A stretch of 64,000 nt of DNA from contig NC_053392.1 of the NCBI RefSeq assembly GCF_905171765.1, positions 444,692,837 through 444,756,836 on the forward strand, written 5' to 3'. Source of the DNA: Bufo bufo (Eukaryota; Chordata; Amphibia; Anura; Bufonidae). Both the position numbers and the translations under genes were made by a program. Of the stretch, positions 53,411 through 64,000 are shown one piece after another; the first letter of the stretch is position 1, and each line of letters opens with the position of its first letter. The notes under the pieces are model-generated. The model did no database searches and had not been told where the DNA came from. It saw nothing but the letters and a program-made list of their open reading frames with translations.

Positions 53411-55034
53411 GCATTATTTTCCAAATGATGTTGAGCAAGTTGTTTTGTTGCTGTCTCAAACTGGACAAAATTTTGAGGACATTAATGCTGTCGCTCGCAA
53501 AATAACAGAAGGAGAATTATTTATTTTTTTTAAATCGAACAAATATGTCATTTGTTCCGAACTCTTTGCACCTGATTGTTATCGTTGTTGCCAGTGAGGC
53601 AATTATTGAGGAAAGTTTGAAAAAACCAACGGGTCACTCCAGGAAAAGAGTTTGTGAGGTTGAATTGCCGACATCAAGCATTCAAGAAAATCTTACTCTT
53701 TGTGAATCTTTTCAACATGAGATCGTCAAATTGGGTATGTGCAGTGTAGCTACCCAAACTGAATATAATTTGACAAATTGCAGTTTACATCTTGTCTCCA
53801 CTTCCCAATCAATCAGTTAAGTTGAAATGTCAAAACAAAATGAAGCTTGCTTAGTGAACCCAATAATGTCTACACGTTTACATCATGGTGTACGTAGAGT
53901 TCTCCTAAGTAGTCCCGTTTCCCCCCCCCCCCCCCCAAAAAAACCCCCAAAACTTAGGTTTGGTATCAGTTCCGGAGAATTTAGATTTTTTTGAAGAAAT
54001 ATGTCCTTTGTCACCTATTCCACACGGCAACTTAAAAAATTTTGCATTCCCAGAAGACTCAATATCAAATGATTTAGACGAAAGTTTAGATAACCAATCT
54101 GCCTATGTCCCTGAAAAATCAAGTTTTGATGAGTCAGATCATTGTGTGCTTCATTACTGGAAGAAGAAACTCCTTCTTTAGATCAATGCATTCAATTGTT
54201 TAGCCCAGAAAACTTAGTAAATAAAAAAAAATGTTGGTGTTTGAAAGCTGCCTCAAACAACTGTTCACAAAAGTAAAGTGTCAAAGTTTCAAAGAATGTT
54301 GATTTATGGTGAAATCATGGACAAAAATGGTTCGTATTGCAAATTTAAAGGCACTTGTACTGCCGGCCACTCTTTTGTCCTATTTGAAACTCGGCCAAAG
54401 ATAGGACGTTACTCTGCCGGTAACATATTGACAGCCTCATCCATCCTATTTTCTGGACAAAATTTTAAAAAAATGAACAACGTACTACGGATTCCAAAAT
54501 TATTATTTTGTTTATCTCATCTAAAAGTGGAAAAACACTATGTGTTTCCGGAGATGGCCAATGTGACAGTCCTGGCCACAGTGCTAATTACTGTATTTAT
54601 ACTGTTATGGACCTTGTAACTAAAAAAAATTGTGGATTTTGAGGTTGCACAGCAGACTCAATGTTCATCATCTGTGGCCATGGAGAAGTTTGGTTTTAAT
54701 TTGTGTTCTGAAATGAATTACAGAAAATGGTTTGAAGGTTAAAATTTTTGCTTCAGATCGACATGTGGGAATCCGATATAAAATTTAAATTATCCATCAC
54801 TAATCCACCAATTCGACGTATGTCACTACGCTAAATCATTAAAGAAGAAACTACAGACTGCTGCAAAACTACAATTCTGCAAAGAAATGACACCGTGGAT
54901 AGAAAAACTAATATTCCATTTTTGGTGGTGTATACAAACTTGCGAAAACTAACAAACTACTGAAAGAGAAATGGCTTTCTCTACTACATCATATAACAAA
55001 CAAACATGACGATGCAGAGAACAAAGACGTCAAG
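53411..55034 (+). pseudogene. Kolobok-like DDE transposase remnant
   Basis: Broken plus-strand frames line up with a Kolobok-type transposase. MLVFESCLKQLF is at about 54230-54265; SAGNILTASSILFSGQNFKK at about 54415-54475; GDGQCDSPGHSANYC then YTVMDLVT at 54550-54620 (first catalytic D); VDFEVAQQTQCSSSVAMEKF at about 54630-54690; KIFASDRHVGIR at about 54747 (second D); and HQFDVCHYAKSLKKKL then PWIEKL and FWWCIQTCEN at about 54805-54950. At least six frameshifts or stops separate them. An acidic, low-identity part lies at 53640-54180. The DIRS lies immediately to the left. The family call is by motif memory and needs a search. Confidence 0.65.
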
Positions 55035-55117
55035 CAAGTGGACGTTGGTATGCCCTGTGTCCTTAAGTATCGGGACATCAGGGCATACCTGTACGCCCTG
55101 TGTCCGTAACAGGTTAA
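55035..55117. repeat. Short piggyBac-type end fragment
   Basis: GTATGCCCTGTGTCCTTAAG and its near-complement GGGCATACCTGTACGCCCTG form a hairpin ending at TTAA (55114-55117). It resembles ends of TTAA-targeting non-autonomous elements. The left end is not visible. Confidence 0.4.
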
Positions 55118-55449
55118 AATAAATTTGTAATTGAAATACCCAATCAAAAAAGAGTATTTTTTTTTTTATATTTAGATAAATAATATATACAGACTTTTTA
55201 ATCTTATTTGTGTATGATTAATTTTTTAGCTATGGAAAAAAATATTTAAATAAAATTTCCATAAACAGCAATCTCTCAAATTATTGTAGCTAGGTGGAAG
55301 CATTCTTCAATTATAATCAAAAAGCCATGATGTGCATTTTTGACACCTGACACTTAACTGTTACAAGGCCACATTTTTAAATCCACATTTATCGTTGAAT
55401 AAAGTACTATATGCTTTTAGCAATTTGTGTTTGAGCGTTAATCGCAGAC
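55118..55449. other. AT-rich, no recognisable feature
   Basis: I see no frame, repeat or motif that I can support. Confidence 0.4.
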
Positions 55450-55452
55450 TAA

Positions 55453-56219
55453 GGGCTCTTTCACACCTGCGTTATTGTCTTCCGGCATAGAGTTCCGTCG
55501 TCGGGGCTCTATGCCGGAAGAATCCTGATCAGGATTATCCTAATGCATTCTGAATGGAGAGTAATCCGTTCAGGATGCATCAGGATGTCTTCAGTTCCGG
55601 TACGGAACGTTTGTTGGCCGGAGAAAATACCGCAGCATGCTGCGCTTTTTGCTCCGGCCAAAAATCCGGAACACTTGCCGCAAGGCCGGATCCGGAATTA
55701 ATGCCCATTGGAAGGCATTGATCCGGATCCGGCCTTAAGCTAAACGTCGTTTCGGCGCATTGCCGGAGCCGACATTTAGCTTTTTCAGAGTGGTTACCAT
55801 GGCTGCCGGGACGCTAAAGTCCTGACAGCCATGGTAAGTGTAGCGGGGAGCGGGGGAGCAGTGTACTTACCGTCCGTGCGGCTCCCCGGGCGCTCCAGAG
55901 TGACGTCAGGGCGCCCCAAGCGCATGGATCACGTGATCGCATGGATCACGTCATCCATGCGCATGGGGCGCTCTGACGTCATTCTGGAGCGCCCCGGGAG
56001 CCGCACGGACTGTAAGTATACCGCTCCCCCGCTCCCCGCTCCTACTATGGCAACCAGGACTTTAATAGCGTCCTGGGTGCCATAGTAACACTGAAAGCAT
56101 TTGGAAGACGGTTCCGTCTTCAAATGTTTTCAGTACACTTGCGTTTTTCCGGATCCGGAGTGTAATTCCGGCAAGTGGAGTACACGCCGGATCCGGACAA
56201 CGCAAGTGTGAAAGAGGCC
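55453..56219. mobile_element. Harbinger-like MITE with palindromic core
   Basis: The flanks are TAA at 55450-55452 and 56220-56222, the TWA target of Harbinger elements. The inverted ends are GGGCTCTTTCACAC and the complement of GTGTGAAAGAGGCC. The core at 55830-56050 is a near-perfect palindrome around GGATCACGTGATC and CGCATGGATC. It has no transposase. Confidence 0.75.
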
Positions 56220-56222
56220 TAA

Positions 56223-56901
56223 AGATGGTGTTTAATGGCAAAGTGAAGATTGTATTCTTTCTATAGCGACATAACCATTAGTATTTACTGCATATCAGTT
56301 AACCATTCCTCAGTTTTAATTCTGTTGTTAGCACCGAATGCCTACATAGCGTTAGTAGTTCCAAATGGAGTTATATGATCTGATCAAACATTGCAATTGT
56401 AATGGCAATGCTATTTATTTAGTAGTCCGAACTAATTGGACATAAACTGGATATTGCAATAAAAGTTGATATTATCATTTTGTTTACAATTAAGAACTAT
56501 TGTTGTAAGAGCAATGCCACCGTTGCACCTATTGTTTTAGATCTGTTTTTCTTTCAAGAAAAGCACATCCGGACAAGTTAACCTCACAGATGTCTTCAGC
56601 TTGACTGTGTACTTTGTAAAGCTAATACAGTTTCATATTTTCTAATTAGATAATAGATGTCATTAAAATAATATAGAACACATGTAACAGACTTTAAAAT
56701 TTAAGATTGAAACTTTATTGTCCTATATATATTTTTTTTTACATATTGAATAGGAGTACTTTATTTTATTTAATCTGAAACAATTTTTTCAAAAAAATTA
56801 TTAATTGAAAAAAGAAGAAAATAAATAAATATATTTATATATATTAATAACTTAACAATAAATAATACAAAATTTAGAAATGTAGCTAAATTGGTTTAGA
56901 T
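56223..56901. other. AT-rich, no recognisable feature
   Basis: This is the 3' flank of the minus-strand P2X7-type gene remnant. A possible AATAAA-like stretch on the minus strand lies in 56700-56860, but the region is too AT-rich to choose one. Confidence 0.35.
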
Positions 56902-57091
56902 TTACTCAAAAGCTATAAATTCAGCTGCATGTTCTCTCCGAGGTTTATATCCAAGATACAGTAAATCAGGATCTGGAAATGAAATTCATACACTGTTGAC
57001 AGCACATGAAGGAATAGGTTGTCGATTTCCAGCACCAAGGTATCCATGAATCCAGCCTGTAAAAGATCTGTTGGCAGTTTTTCTTCTAAAT
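56902..57091 (-). pseudogene. P2X7-type cysteine-rich domain gene remnant, last exon
   Basis: The minus strand reads FRRKTANRSFTGWIHGYLG, then AGNRQPIPSCAVNSV, a TGA, ISFPDPDLLYLGYKPRREHA and a TAA stop at 56904-56902. The phrases WIHGYLGAGNR and IPSCAV match the end of the intracellular ballast domain of P2X7 and its many stand-alone relatives. An acceptor (CCGTTTAG) lies just upstream. The joining phase with the previous exon is correct (AG plus A gives R). The TGA could be a CGA change. Confidence 0.65.
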
Positions 57092-57180
57092 CTAAACGGT
57101 ATAGACAAAATTACAATTCTAACATTAAAATTATAGAAAAAAATAAATATATCGCAATTTGAGAACAAAAATTTTTTTAC

Positions 57181-57531
57181 CTGTTCAGATCCTTTCCAGG
57201 TGGTTCTTCTAGTACGATTCCCCAAGATCTTAAATTTATAGTAACTGTCTCTACTCTTTTACAATATATATAAAATAATTCATGTTCAGTTATGCAATTA
57301 AGGCCTTCCAAGAATGGATCTGCATTTGCAATTTATTTGCAGCACACTGACTCTATATTGGTTGTCCTTGGAATGCAGTTCCTACACTCACACCAATACG
57401 CACTACCTATTCTGTTTTCCTCTTCTGTTTAGTGAAAAACTTTGTAATTTAAATGGATTATCCTGAAAAGATACTGGAATTGGTGTAACAGAACTGTAAT
57501 GTTGGTTCATTTCAGCTAATAAAGCTTCCAA
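57181..57531 (-). pseudogene. P2X7-type domain gene remnant, middle exon
   Basis: After an acceptor (ATTTTACAG) it reads LEALLAEMNQHYSSVTPIPV and onward to SLNRRGKQNR. After an indel it gives NRIGSAYWCECRNCIPRTTN, ESVCCK, a stop, LEGLNCITEH and LRSWGIVLEEPPGKDLN. The CECRNC, CC and NCITEH pattern is the zinc-binding signature of the P2X7 ballast-type domain. It ends at a donor GTAAAA (57180-57175). There is one frameshift and one stop. Confidence 0.65.
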
Positions 57532-58298
57532 CTGTAAAATAAAATTAAAAAAAAGAGAAAATAATATCATTTATGCTGTTGTCACTATCAATAAACATTC
57601 TCTTAAAAATCTAATTGAATATATTTTTTTTTAACAAAATATTGCCACTTGGAACTAATGTAAATAACGTGTTAGCTTCAGAAGTCAATAGCATATGTTG
57701 AAAATGTGTAGAATAATAATGTTGCTGGCATAAAATGTGTATTTCAAAGTTCAAAATAAACTGTCAATAATAAAAAAAACGATGTCACAATTCTGCTTTC
57801 AAGAATAGGACTAGGCTTTTTTTTCCAAATGAGAATGGGAACCATATACTAAATATGCTTATCATTTATTGTATGATGTGAAAAATGAAAACATTTTTAT
57901 AAAAATCTTTACTCATAAAAGAGCAATAATTTCTTCATAAACCTCATTTGTGTTTGTTTGTTTGCTCAGAGTGGGTTGTGGTCCATAGTGATCCAAGTTA
58001 TGTTCTCTCTCAATTTGATCATACCTTTTTATGTTCCCCGAACCTTAAATGACATGGTCAATCTGGAGACACAGATAGACGGGAGCTTCCAGTATTTTCA
58101 ATTATAGTCTAGTCAACAGCCAGCTCTATACATCAGTAATTAATAAATATTTATTATTGAATTTATTATTATTTTTTATTTTCACAATGAATAACGGTAA
58201 CAACTTGAATTATCATGTTTAAGGTGAAGCTCTACTATAGGCCAAAATTCTATCACAGATTTTCACACATTTACCTTACTATAAAAGATTAGAATTAC
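57532..58298 (-). other. Intron of the P2X7-type gene remnant
   Basis: It is a minus-strand intron with donor GTAATT at 58298 and acceptor TTTTACAG at 57532-57539. It is AT-rich with no other feature seen. The intron from 57092 to 57180 is similarly bounded by GT and AG. Confidence 0.5.
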
Positions 58299-58409
58299 CT
58301 TTTGGTCCGATGTAGTATACGGGTTATCTACATTAACCGTCCTGTTGATCTCATTGTTTACATTGCCAATTTGTTCAAGATCATTGTTAAAGTCTTGATC
58401 CGAAAAAGG
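58299..58409 (-). pseudogene. P2X7-type domain gene remnant, upstream exon
   Basis: This exon is 111 nt, exactly 37 codons, bounded by TTTTGAAG (acceptor) and AAAAGGTAATT (donor). It reads PFSDQDFNNDLEQIGNVNNE, then INRTVNVDNPYTTSDQK, and joins the next exon in frame. There are no stops. The function of this acidic, asparagine-rich part is unknown. Confidence 0.5.
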
Positions 58410-58635
58410 CTTCAAAAGATTAAAAAAATATATATTTATTTTTTGAGGAAAAAAAAATCTAATCTACTGTATTTTGTAAATATATATTTTTCTAAATGAC
58501 ACAGGTTGATCTGTTCCATGTATGATTTCCATCTGATTGTATTTGTGTTGGTCCCAGGTTTATAGCGGTACACATAGTTGCTAAAATTATTATTTTTTAA
58601 ATGTATATAAATTATCTTTTGGGATCGATAGTGGC

Positions 58636-59690
58636 TAGAGTTGAGCGAACACCTGGATGTTCGGGTTCGAGAAGTTCGGCCGAACTTCCCGGAAATGTTC
58701 GGGTTCGGGATCCGAACCCCACCCGAACTTCGTCCCGAACCCGAACCCCATTGAAGTCAATGGGGACCCAAACTTTTCGGCACTAAAAAGGCTGTAAAAC
58801 AGCCCAGGAAAGAGCTAGAGGGCTGCAAAAGGCAGCAACATGTAGGTAAATCCCCTGCAAACAAATGTGGATAGGGAAATGAATTAAAATAAAAATAAAA
58901 TAAATAAAAATTAACCAATATCAATTGGAGAGAGGTCCCATAGCAGAGAATCTGGCTTCACGTCAGCAGAGAATCAGTCTCTTCATGCCATAGCAGAGAA
59001 TCTGGCTTCACGTCACCCAACACTGGAACAGTCCAATGTCAGATATTTAGGCCCAGGCACCCAGACAGAGGAGAGAGGTCCCATAACAGAGATTCAGGCT
59101 TCATGTCAGCAGAGAATCAGTCTGCATGTCATAGCAGAGAATCATGCTTTACGTCACCCAACACTGGAACAGTCCATTGTCAGATATTTAGGCCCAGGCA
59201 CCCAGGCAGATGAGAGAGGTCCCGTAACAGAGAATCTGGCTTCATGTCAGCAGAGAATCAGTCTTCATGTCATAGCAGAGGATCAGGCTTCACGTCACCC
59301 ACCACTGGAACAGGCCACTGTCAGATATTTTTAGGCCCCGGCACCCAGACAGAGGAGAGAGGTCCCATAACAGAGATTCAGGCTTCATGTCAGCAGAGAA
59401 TCAGTCTGCATGTAATAGCAGAGAATCATGCTTTACGTCACCAAACACTGGAACAGTCCATTGTCAGATATTTAGGCCCAGGCAGAGGAGAGAGGTCCTG
59501 TAACAGAGAATCTGGCTTCATGTCAGCAGAGAATCAGTCTGCATGTCCTAGCAGAGAATCATGTTTTACGTCACCCAACACTGGAACAGTCCATTGTCAG
59601 ATATTTAGGCCCAGGCACCCAGGCAGAGGAGAGAGGTCCCGTAACAGAGAATCTGGCTTCATGTCAGCAGAGAATCAGTCTTGTATGTTT
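58636..59690. mobile_element. hAT-like repeat end with 140-bp tandem array
   Basis: It starts TAGAGTTGAGCGAACACC, the same terminal style as the 819 element (TAG.G.TGAGC), followed by GTTCGG palindromes. At 58930-59690, five to six units of about 140 bp (GAGAGAGGTCCC, AGAGAATC, CAGTCCATTGTCAGATATTT) repeat. No right inverted end is found, so it is truncated or rearranged. Confidence 0.6.
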
Positions 59691-60971
59691 GGTGTTGTTA
59701 TCCAGCATGGTTGCTAGACATTTCCCCTGTCTGTTGTGTCCTCCAGAAGGGGGTCCCTGGGTTCCCTGGAGGGGAACTACCAGTCAGATAGCAGTTCTGC
59801 CTGGGACCGCCATGCATCCTGTCCGCATGGGGGTCCAGGCAGTTTCTGGTTCGCTGGACTCAGTGTTTGTTGTCTTTGTGCTATGTCCTGGTAGGTGATC
59901 GGGTTCCAGTACGAAGGCATTGGTCCCAGTCGTTTTTGCCTCGGCAGATGAGTGCTTGTTGTTGTGGGCTCTTACCTGCCTATCCAGTTGCAGTTTTCTG
60001 CCTTTCCTTTCCACCTAGTCTTGCTGGAGACTCCGGTTCATCCATGTTTTGGATGAACTGATCGTCTCCTTTTCCTGACTTTTATTCCAGGGATCATCAG
60101 GGCCAGTTAGGGTCCGAGGTTCCGGTTCATGAGCCTTCCTACAATCTGGGTTCGCTCATGCAGTTAGGTGGTCAGGGCTAGGATAAAGGTTGCAGTAGCA
60201 GTTGATCAGCTCCCTTTTCCCGGCATCCTGGCCGAGTTGCTCCCCATATTCCCCTCATTGTACGGTGGGGGGTTTCCCCCACTCCCCACCATGACAATTG
60301 TTTCCTAATCACGGTCCCTAGCTCCTGTAAAGCTGACTCAGATACTACTGCCACTACTACCCTAACAGATCCACACATTTCCTACCTTGTCTGTCAGTTT
60401 CATACTGTACTGCTGCTGTCGCAGCTACTACTGCGCTAATACTACCCCTACAAGGCTGCACATCTCCTGCCTTGTCTATAAGGTTCCATATTGTACTGCT
60501 GCTGCTCCCAAAAAAAGGAAAATTTTTGGACTGTATGTTCACAACCATTCTAAGTGTTTTCTCGTGACACATTCTACTTAATGACAGTGGTAAATTTGAG
60601 TCGATATAGTTCACATTTAGGAAAAAAATCCCAAATTTACCCAAAATGTGGGAAAATTAGCAATTTTCAAAATTTCTATTTCTCTTTTTTAAAGCCAGAT
60701 AGTGATACCTCATAAAATATAGTTATTACTTTACATTTCCCATATGTCTAATTTATGTTGGGATCATTTTGTAGTTTTAATTTTAATTTTTTGGGAAGTT
60801 AGATGGATTAGAATTTTAGATGCAATTTCAAAATTTTTTACATAATAGAAACCTTCCATAAATGATCCCATTGTAGAAACTAAAGGCCTCAAGTTATCTA
60901 AATATGAGTTTACAAATTTTGTTAAGCCTTTAAGTGTTCCACGAGAATTAAAGGAAGATAGAGTAGTTATT
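59691..60971. other. Unassigned sequence
   Basis: 59690-60300 is mixed-composition sequence without a frame I trust, ending CACCATGACA, which could be an LTR end. 60300-60540 has two related blocks (ACTACCCTAACAGATCCACA and ACTACCCCTACAAGGCTGCA). 60660-60970 is AT-rich. No gene is supported. Confidence 0.4.
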
Positions 60972-60975
60972 TTAA

Positions 60976-63900
60976 CTGCTTCCCGACCGCCTAACGCAGG
61001 GATGCGTCCTGGCGGCGGTCGATTCATTCCTCCTGGACGCATATACGCGTCATCTCGCGAGACGCGAGATTACGCTCACAGCCGGCCCGCGCATGCGCAT
61101 CGCGGGCCGGCAAAAGTTAAAGGAGCGTTTCGTCACCAGCCTGCCAGCCAATGATCATCGCTGGCAGGCTGGCGATTTTCTAAAAATCGAATCAGAAGCC
61201 ATCTAACACCTTATATTTATAAATATAAGGTGTTAAATGGCTTCTGTGCTCCTCTGCTGGTCCTTTTCGTCGGTTGGTCCCAGTAGAGGAGCACACATCA
61301 CAGTGAGTAGCCACCAAACACTTCACTTAGCCCCAGATCACCCCCCATCACCCCAATTAACCCCTTGATCACCCCTTGATTGCCCCTGTCAATCACCTAG
61401 TGAAAGGGAAAAAAAGTGATCAGTGTAAACTGTCACTTTTTTTTCCCACTGGTATTGACTGATAGTTTTAGGATAGTTTAGGCCCCTTTGGTAGGTAGTT
61501 AGCGATTGTTTAGCGCCCAGCCCACCGCACCGCAGTCACTGATTCGCTGATTAGCGTATCACTAATCAGCATTTGTACTTTTATAGTATCTGTAAGTGAT
61601 CAGAACTGATCACAGTCAGATCTATAATAGTATTAGTGGTACCTTAGTTCGCCCTCCACCCAAAACGCAGTGTTTGCCCGCTCAGGCCTGATTGGTCACC
61701 CACACGTGCGTTCACCCACGCCCGCCCCGCCGCAGTGACAAAATATATATTTTTTTTTTATCACTGCAAAATCACTTTACAAGCGCTGCAGCGATAAAAA
61801 AAAAATCAGTTTTGATATTTTTTATCAATGGCAGCGGCCTCCGGTACTTCGCTAGCCTCCCATTTGTAAGAAAGGCTTGCTTTTTTTCTTGGGTAGTCTC
61901 AGGGAATACCCCCTAAATTTAGTTGACCAAATGGCAAACAAGGGGTATTCTTCTGAAGAGGCCTACAGGATTCTGACCCAGTCGGATCAGGAATAGGAAC
62001 CCTCATCTGACGAATCTAGCGGGTCAGAATACGAACCTGTAGAAAGCAGTGGCAGTCTGCCCCAAAGTTCGGACGAGGAGGTTGAGGTCCCTGATAGCAC
62101 CAGGCGTACCCGGCCCCGTGTTGCTAGACCACAGGTTGCGCAGGATCCGCTTCAATGTCAGTAGAGTGGGGCTGGCGCTGTCGGATTACGCGGTGAGGCA
62201 TACACCAGCAGCGCAGCCCATCCTGGACCTAGTACCAGCACTGCCGTACAACATGGTGAAGTGGCGAGCACCAGAAGGGCAGTTGAAGCTGGTACGGTGG
62301 CACATGCATTAGTTCCTCCGTCGCAGCCACCGCACAGACAGGACCGTAGAGCCCCTAGAGTCCCTGAGGTGCTAGCAAACCCTGATTGGCAGCCCCCAAC
62401 TTCAGCCGCATCAATAGTTCCCCCTTTCACCGCCCAGTCTGGAGTTCGGGTTGAGACAGCTCAGATCGGTTCGGCACTGGGATTTTTTTGAGCTGTTGGA
62501 CTTAGTCGTGGCAGAAACAAATCGGTATGCCACTCAATTTATAGCCGCCAACCCGGGAAGATTTTATGCCCAGTCTTTCCGGTGGAAACCCGTCCAAGTT
62601 TCCGAAATTAAAAATTTTCTGGGCCTTCTCCTCAACATGGGTCTAACCAAAAAGCATGAATTGCGGTCATATTGGTCCACGAACCCAATTCATCACATGC
62701 CCATGTTCTCTGCTGCTATGTCCAGGACACGATTTGAGACCATCCTGCGTTTCCTGTACTTTAGAGACAACAGCACCTCTCGTCCCAGATGCCACCCAGC
62801 TTTTGACCGGCTCCACAAAATTCGGCCCCTCATAGACCACTTCAACACCAAATTTGCAGATTTGTATACCCCTGAGCAAAACATCTGCGTAGACGAGTCC
62901 CTTATACATTTTACCGGGCGCCTTGGCTTCAAACAATACATCCCAAGCAAGCGCGCCCGGTATGGGGTCAAATTGTATAAGCTCTGTGAAAGGGCCACAG
63001 GCTATACCCACAAATTTCGGATATATGAGGGTAAAGATCAGACCCTGGAGCCGGTCGGTTGCCCTGACTACCTGGGGAGCAGTGGGAAGACAGTCTGGGA
63101 CTTGGTATCACCCTTATTTGGCAAGGGGTACCATCTTTATGTGGACAATTTTTACACAAGTGTGCCCCTCTTCAGGCATTTGTTCCTAGAACAGATTGGC
63201 TGCTGTGGCACCGTGCGACCTAGTCGTTACCACCCGTCTTGCAAGGGGGCTGAGAGGGCTGCCTTGTGTAACGAAGAACTGCTCGCGGTGAAATGGAGAG
63301 ACAAGCGTGACGTTTACATGCTCTCCTCCATTCACGCAGACACAACAATACAAATAGAATGGGCAACCAGTGTCATTGAAAAGCCCCTCTCAGTCCACGA
63401 CTATAACCTTCACATGGGAGGGGTGGACTTCAATGACCAGATGTTGGCTCTTTATTTAGTTTCCCGATGCACCAGACGCTGGTATAAGAAGGTGCCTGTA
63501 TATTTGAATCAATTGGCTGCATATAATAGTTTTGTTCTCTACAGTAAGGCTGGGAGAACAGGATCCTTCCTAAAATTTCAGGAAGAGATCATCGACAACC
63601 TCCTGTATCAGGAGGTTCCGTGGCCCCATCCACCAGTGTAGTGAGCCGTCTACACGAGCGACATTTCCCCAATGTCGTTGCTGGTACCTCAATCCAACCG
63701 TCACCCCGAAAAAGATGTCGTGTCTGTAGCAGGAGTGGAATAAGGCGTGACACCCGCTATTTCTGTCCTGACTGCCCTGACCACCCTGCCCTATGCTTAG
63801 GACTGCTGCAATGCCACTGCCACAGAGGACCCCCAGAAATGGCAGATGGGTTACTGTAGGTTCTGGAAGTCTTAGAGTGGTGGATAGAAGACATGTCCCA

Positions 63901-64000
63901 CAGTCGGTGGTTCTCCATAATTCATTTGCAGCACTCTCAGAATGTAAGGACAACATGGATATGGACTCAAGCACAGAGGGTGAGAAACCATCGACTCCTA
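60976..64000 (+). mobile_element. piggyBac element with decayed transposase (cut by window end)
   Basis: TTAA at 60972-60975 is followed by CTGCTTCCCGACCGCCTAACGC. The left end then has GC-rich and hairpin modules in the same order as in copies 26934 and 39692: GCCTGCCAG pair, a TATTTATAAATA-centred hairpin, and a TCCTCTGCTGG pair. A transposase gene follows. The right end is beyond 64000. This is the likely source family of the two non-autonomous elements. Confidence 0.8.
61931..63857 (+). pseudogene. piggyBac-type transposase, several breaks
   Basis: It starts MANKGYSSEEAYRILTQSD. A TAG follows at about 61996, and further stops and frame changes lie in the acidic N-terminal region (SSDESSGSEYEPVESSG). 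After a T7 run near 62487 the main frame stays open to 63641. It contains NFLGLLLNMGL, NICVDESLIHFTGR (first D), KGYHLYVDNFYTS (second D) and GGVDFNDQM (third D), the piggyBac DDD set. The C-terminal cysteine-rich domain follows in another frame, with RCRVCSRSGIRRDTRYFCPDC and CLGLLQCHCH (about 63700-63830). The catalytic core looks intact, but the gene is not translatable as one protein. The enzyme would cut and paste at TTAA. Confidence 0.85.

Noticed and set aside
1..64000. Host protein-coding gene, tRNA or rRNA
   Set aside because: No frame with host-like domains, no cloverleaf and no rRNA motif was found by eye. The only spliced gene-like structure is the decayed P2X7-type remnant. A full search was not possible.

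Overview
The window is a stretch of a vertebrate genome. It is most likely amphibian, probably a frog: it combines L1/Tx1 LINEs, Penelope-like elements, DIRS and Ngaro tyrosine-recombinase retroelements, a Helitron, Tc1, hAT, Harbinger, piggyBac and Kolobok-like DNA transposons, and long (TA)n tracts. I see no ordinary host gene, no rRNA or tRNA and nothing prokaryotic. The taxon is an inference from repeat content. Almost every kilobase can be assigned to a mobile element, many of them nested.

Layout. 1-15305: one minus-strand L1-type LINE split into three pieces. The first interruption (819-7854) is a hAT-like non-autonomous element with an 8-bp target duplication. It carries a Ngaro retroelement (915-6854), which itself carries a solo LTR (3532-4361), so there are four levels of nesting. 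The second interruption (8199-14440) is a Penelope-like complex with a 15-bp target duplication. It holds one copy with a long open RT plus GIY-YIG frame, a second upstream frame, a truncated tandem copy, an inverted end and three hammerhead-like ribozyme motifs. 15306-16066: unassigned. 16067-16836: two MITEs. 17045-19411: two Tc1-type elements, one carrying a hAT MITE.

19550-26917: a long palindrome whose left arm was split by a nearly intact, full-length L1 (19647-26033) with a perfect 21-bp target duplication. The unbroken right arm preserves the empty site. 26934-30781 and 39692-42314: two non-autonomous piggyBac elements at TTAA. They share a layout with the autonomous but decayed piggyBac at 60976-64000. 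31126-37500: a decayed Helitron with Rep and helicase parts. 38013-39061: a second Tc1 with the same internal deletion as the first. 43431-44997: another Tc1-type element, spoiled by one stop. 39062-46760: also Penelope-like terminal pieces, minisatellites and a 213-bp palindrome.

48395-53410: a DIRS1-type element with inverted ends, an internal complementary region, and gag, RT, RNase H, methyltransferase-like and recombinase domains. 53411-58409: a Kolobok-like transposase remnant on the plus strand facing a three-exon minus-strand gene remnant with a P2X7-type cysteine-rich domain; they may have been one two-gene transposon. 58636 to about 60970: a hAT-ended repeat with a tandem array, then unassigned sequence.

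Most coding regions are broken by stops or frameshifts. The best-preserved frames are the Penelope RT/endonuclease and upstream frame, L1 ORF2 and the minus-strand Tc1 transposase. No search could be run, so family names rest on motifs read by eye.
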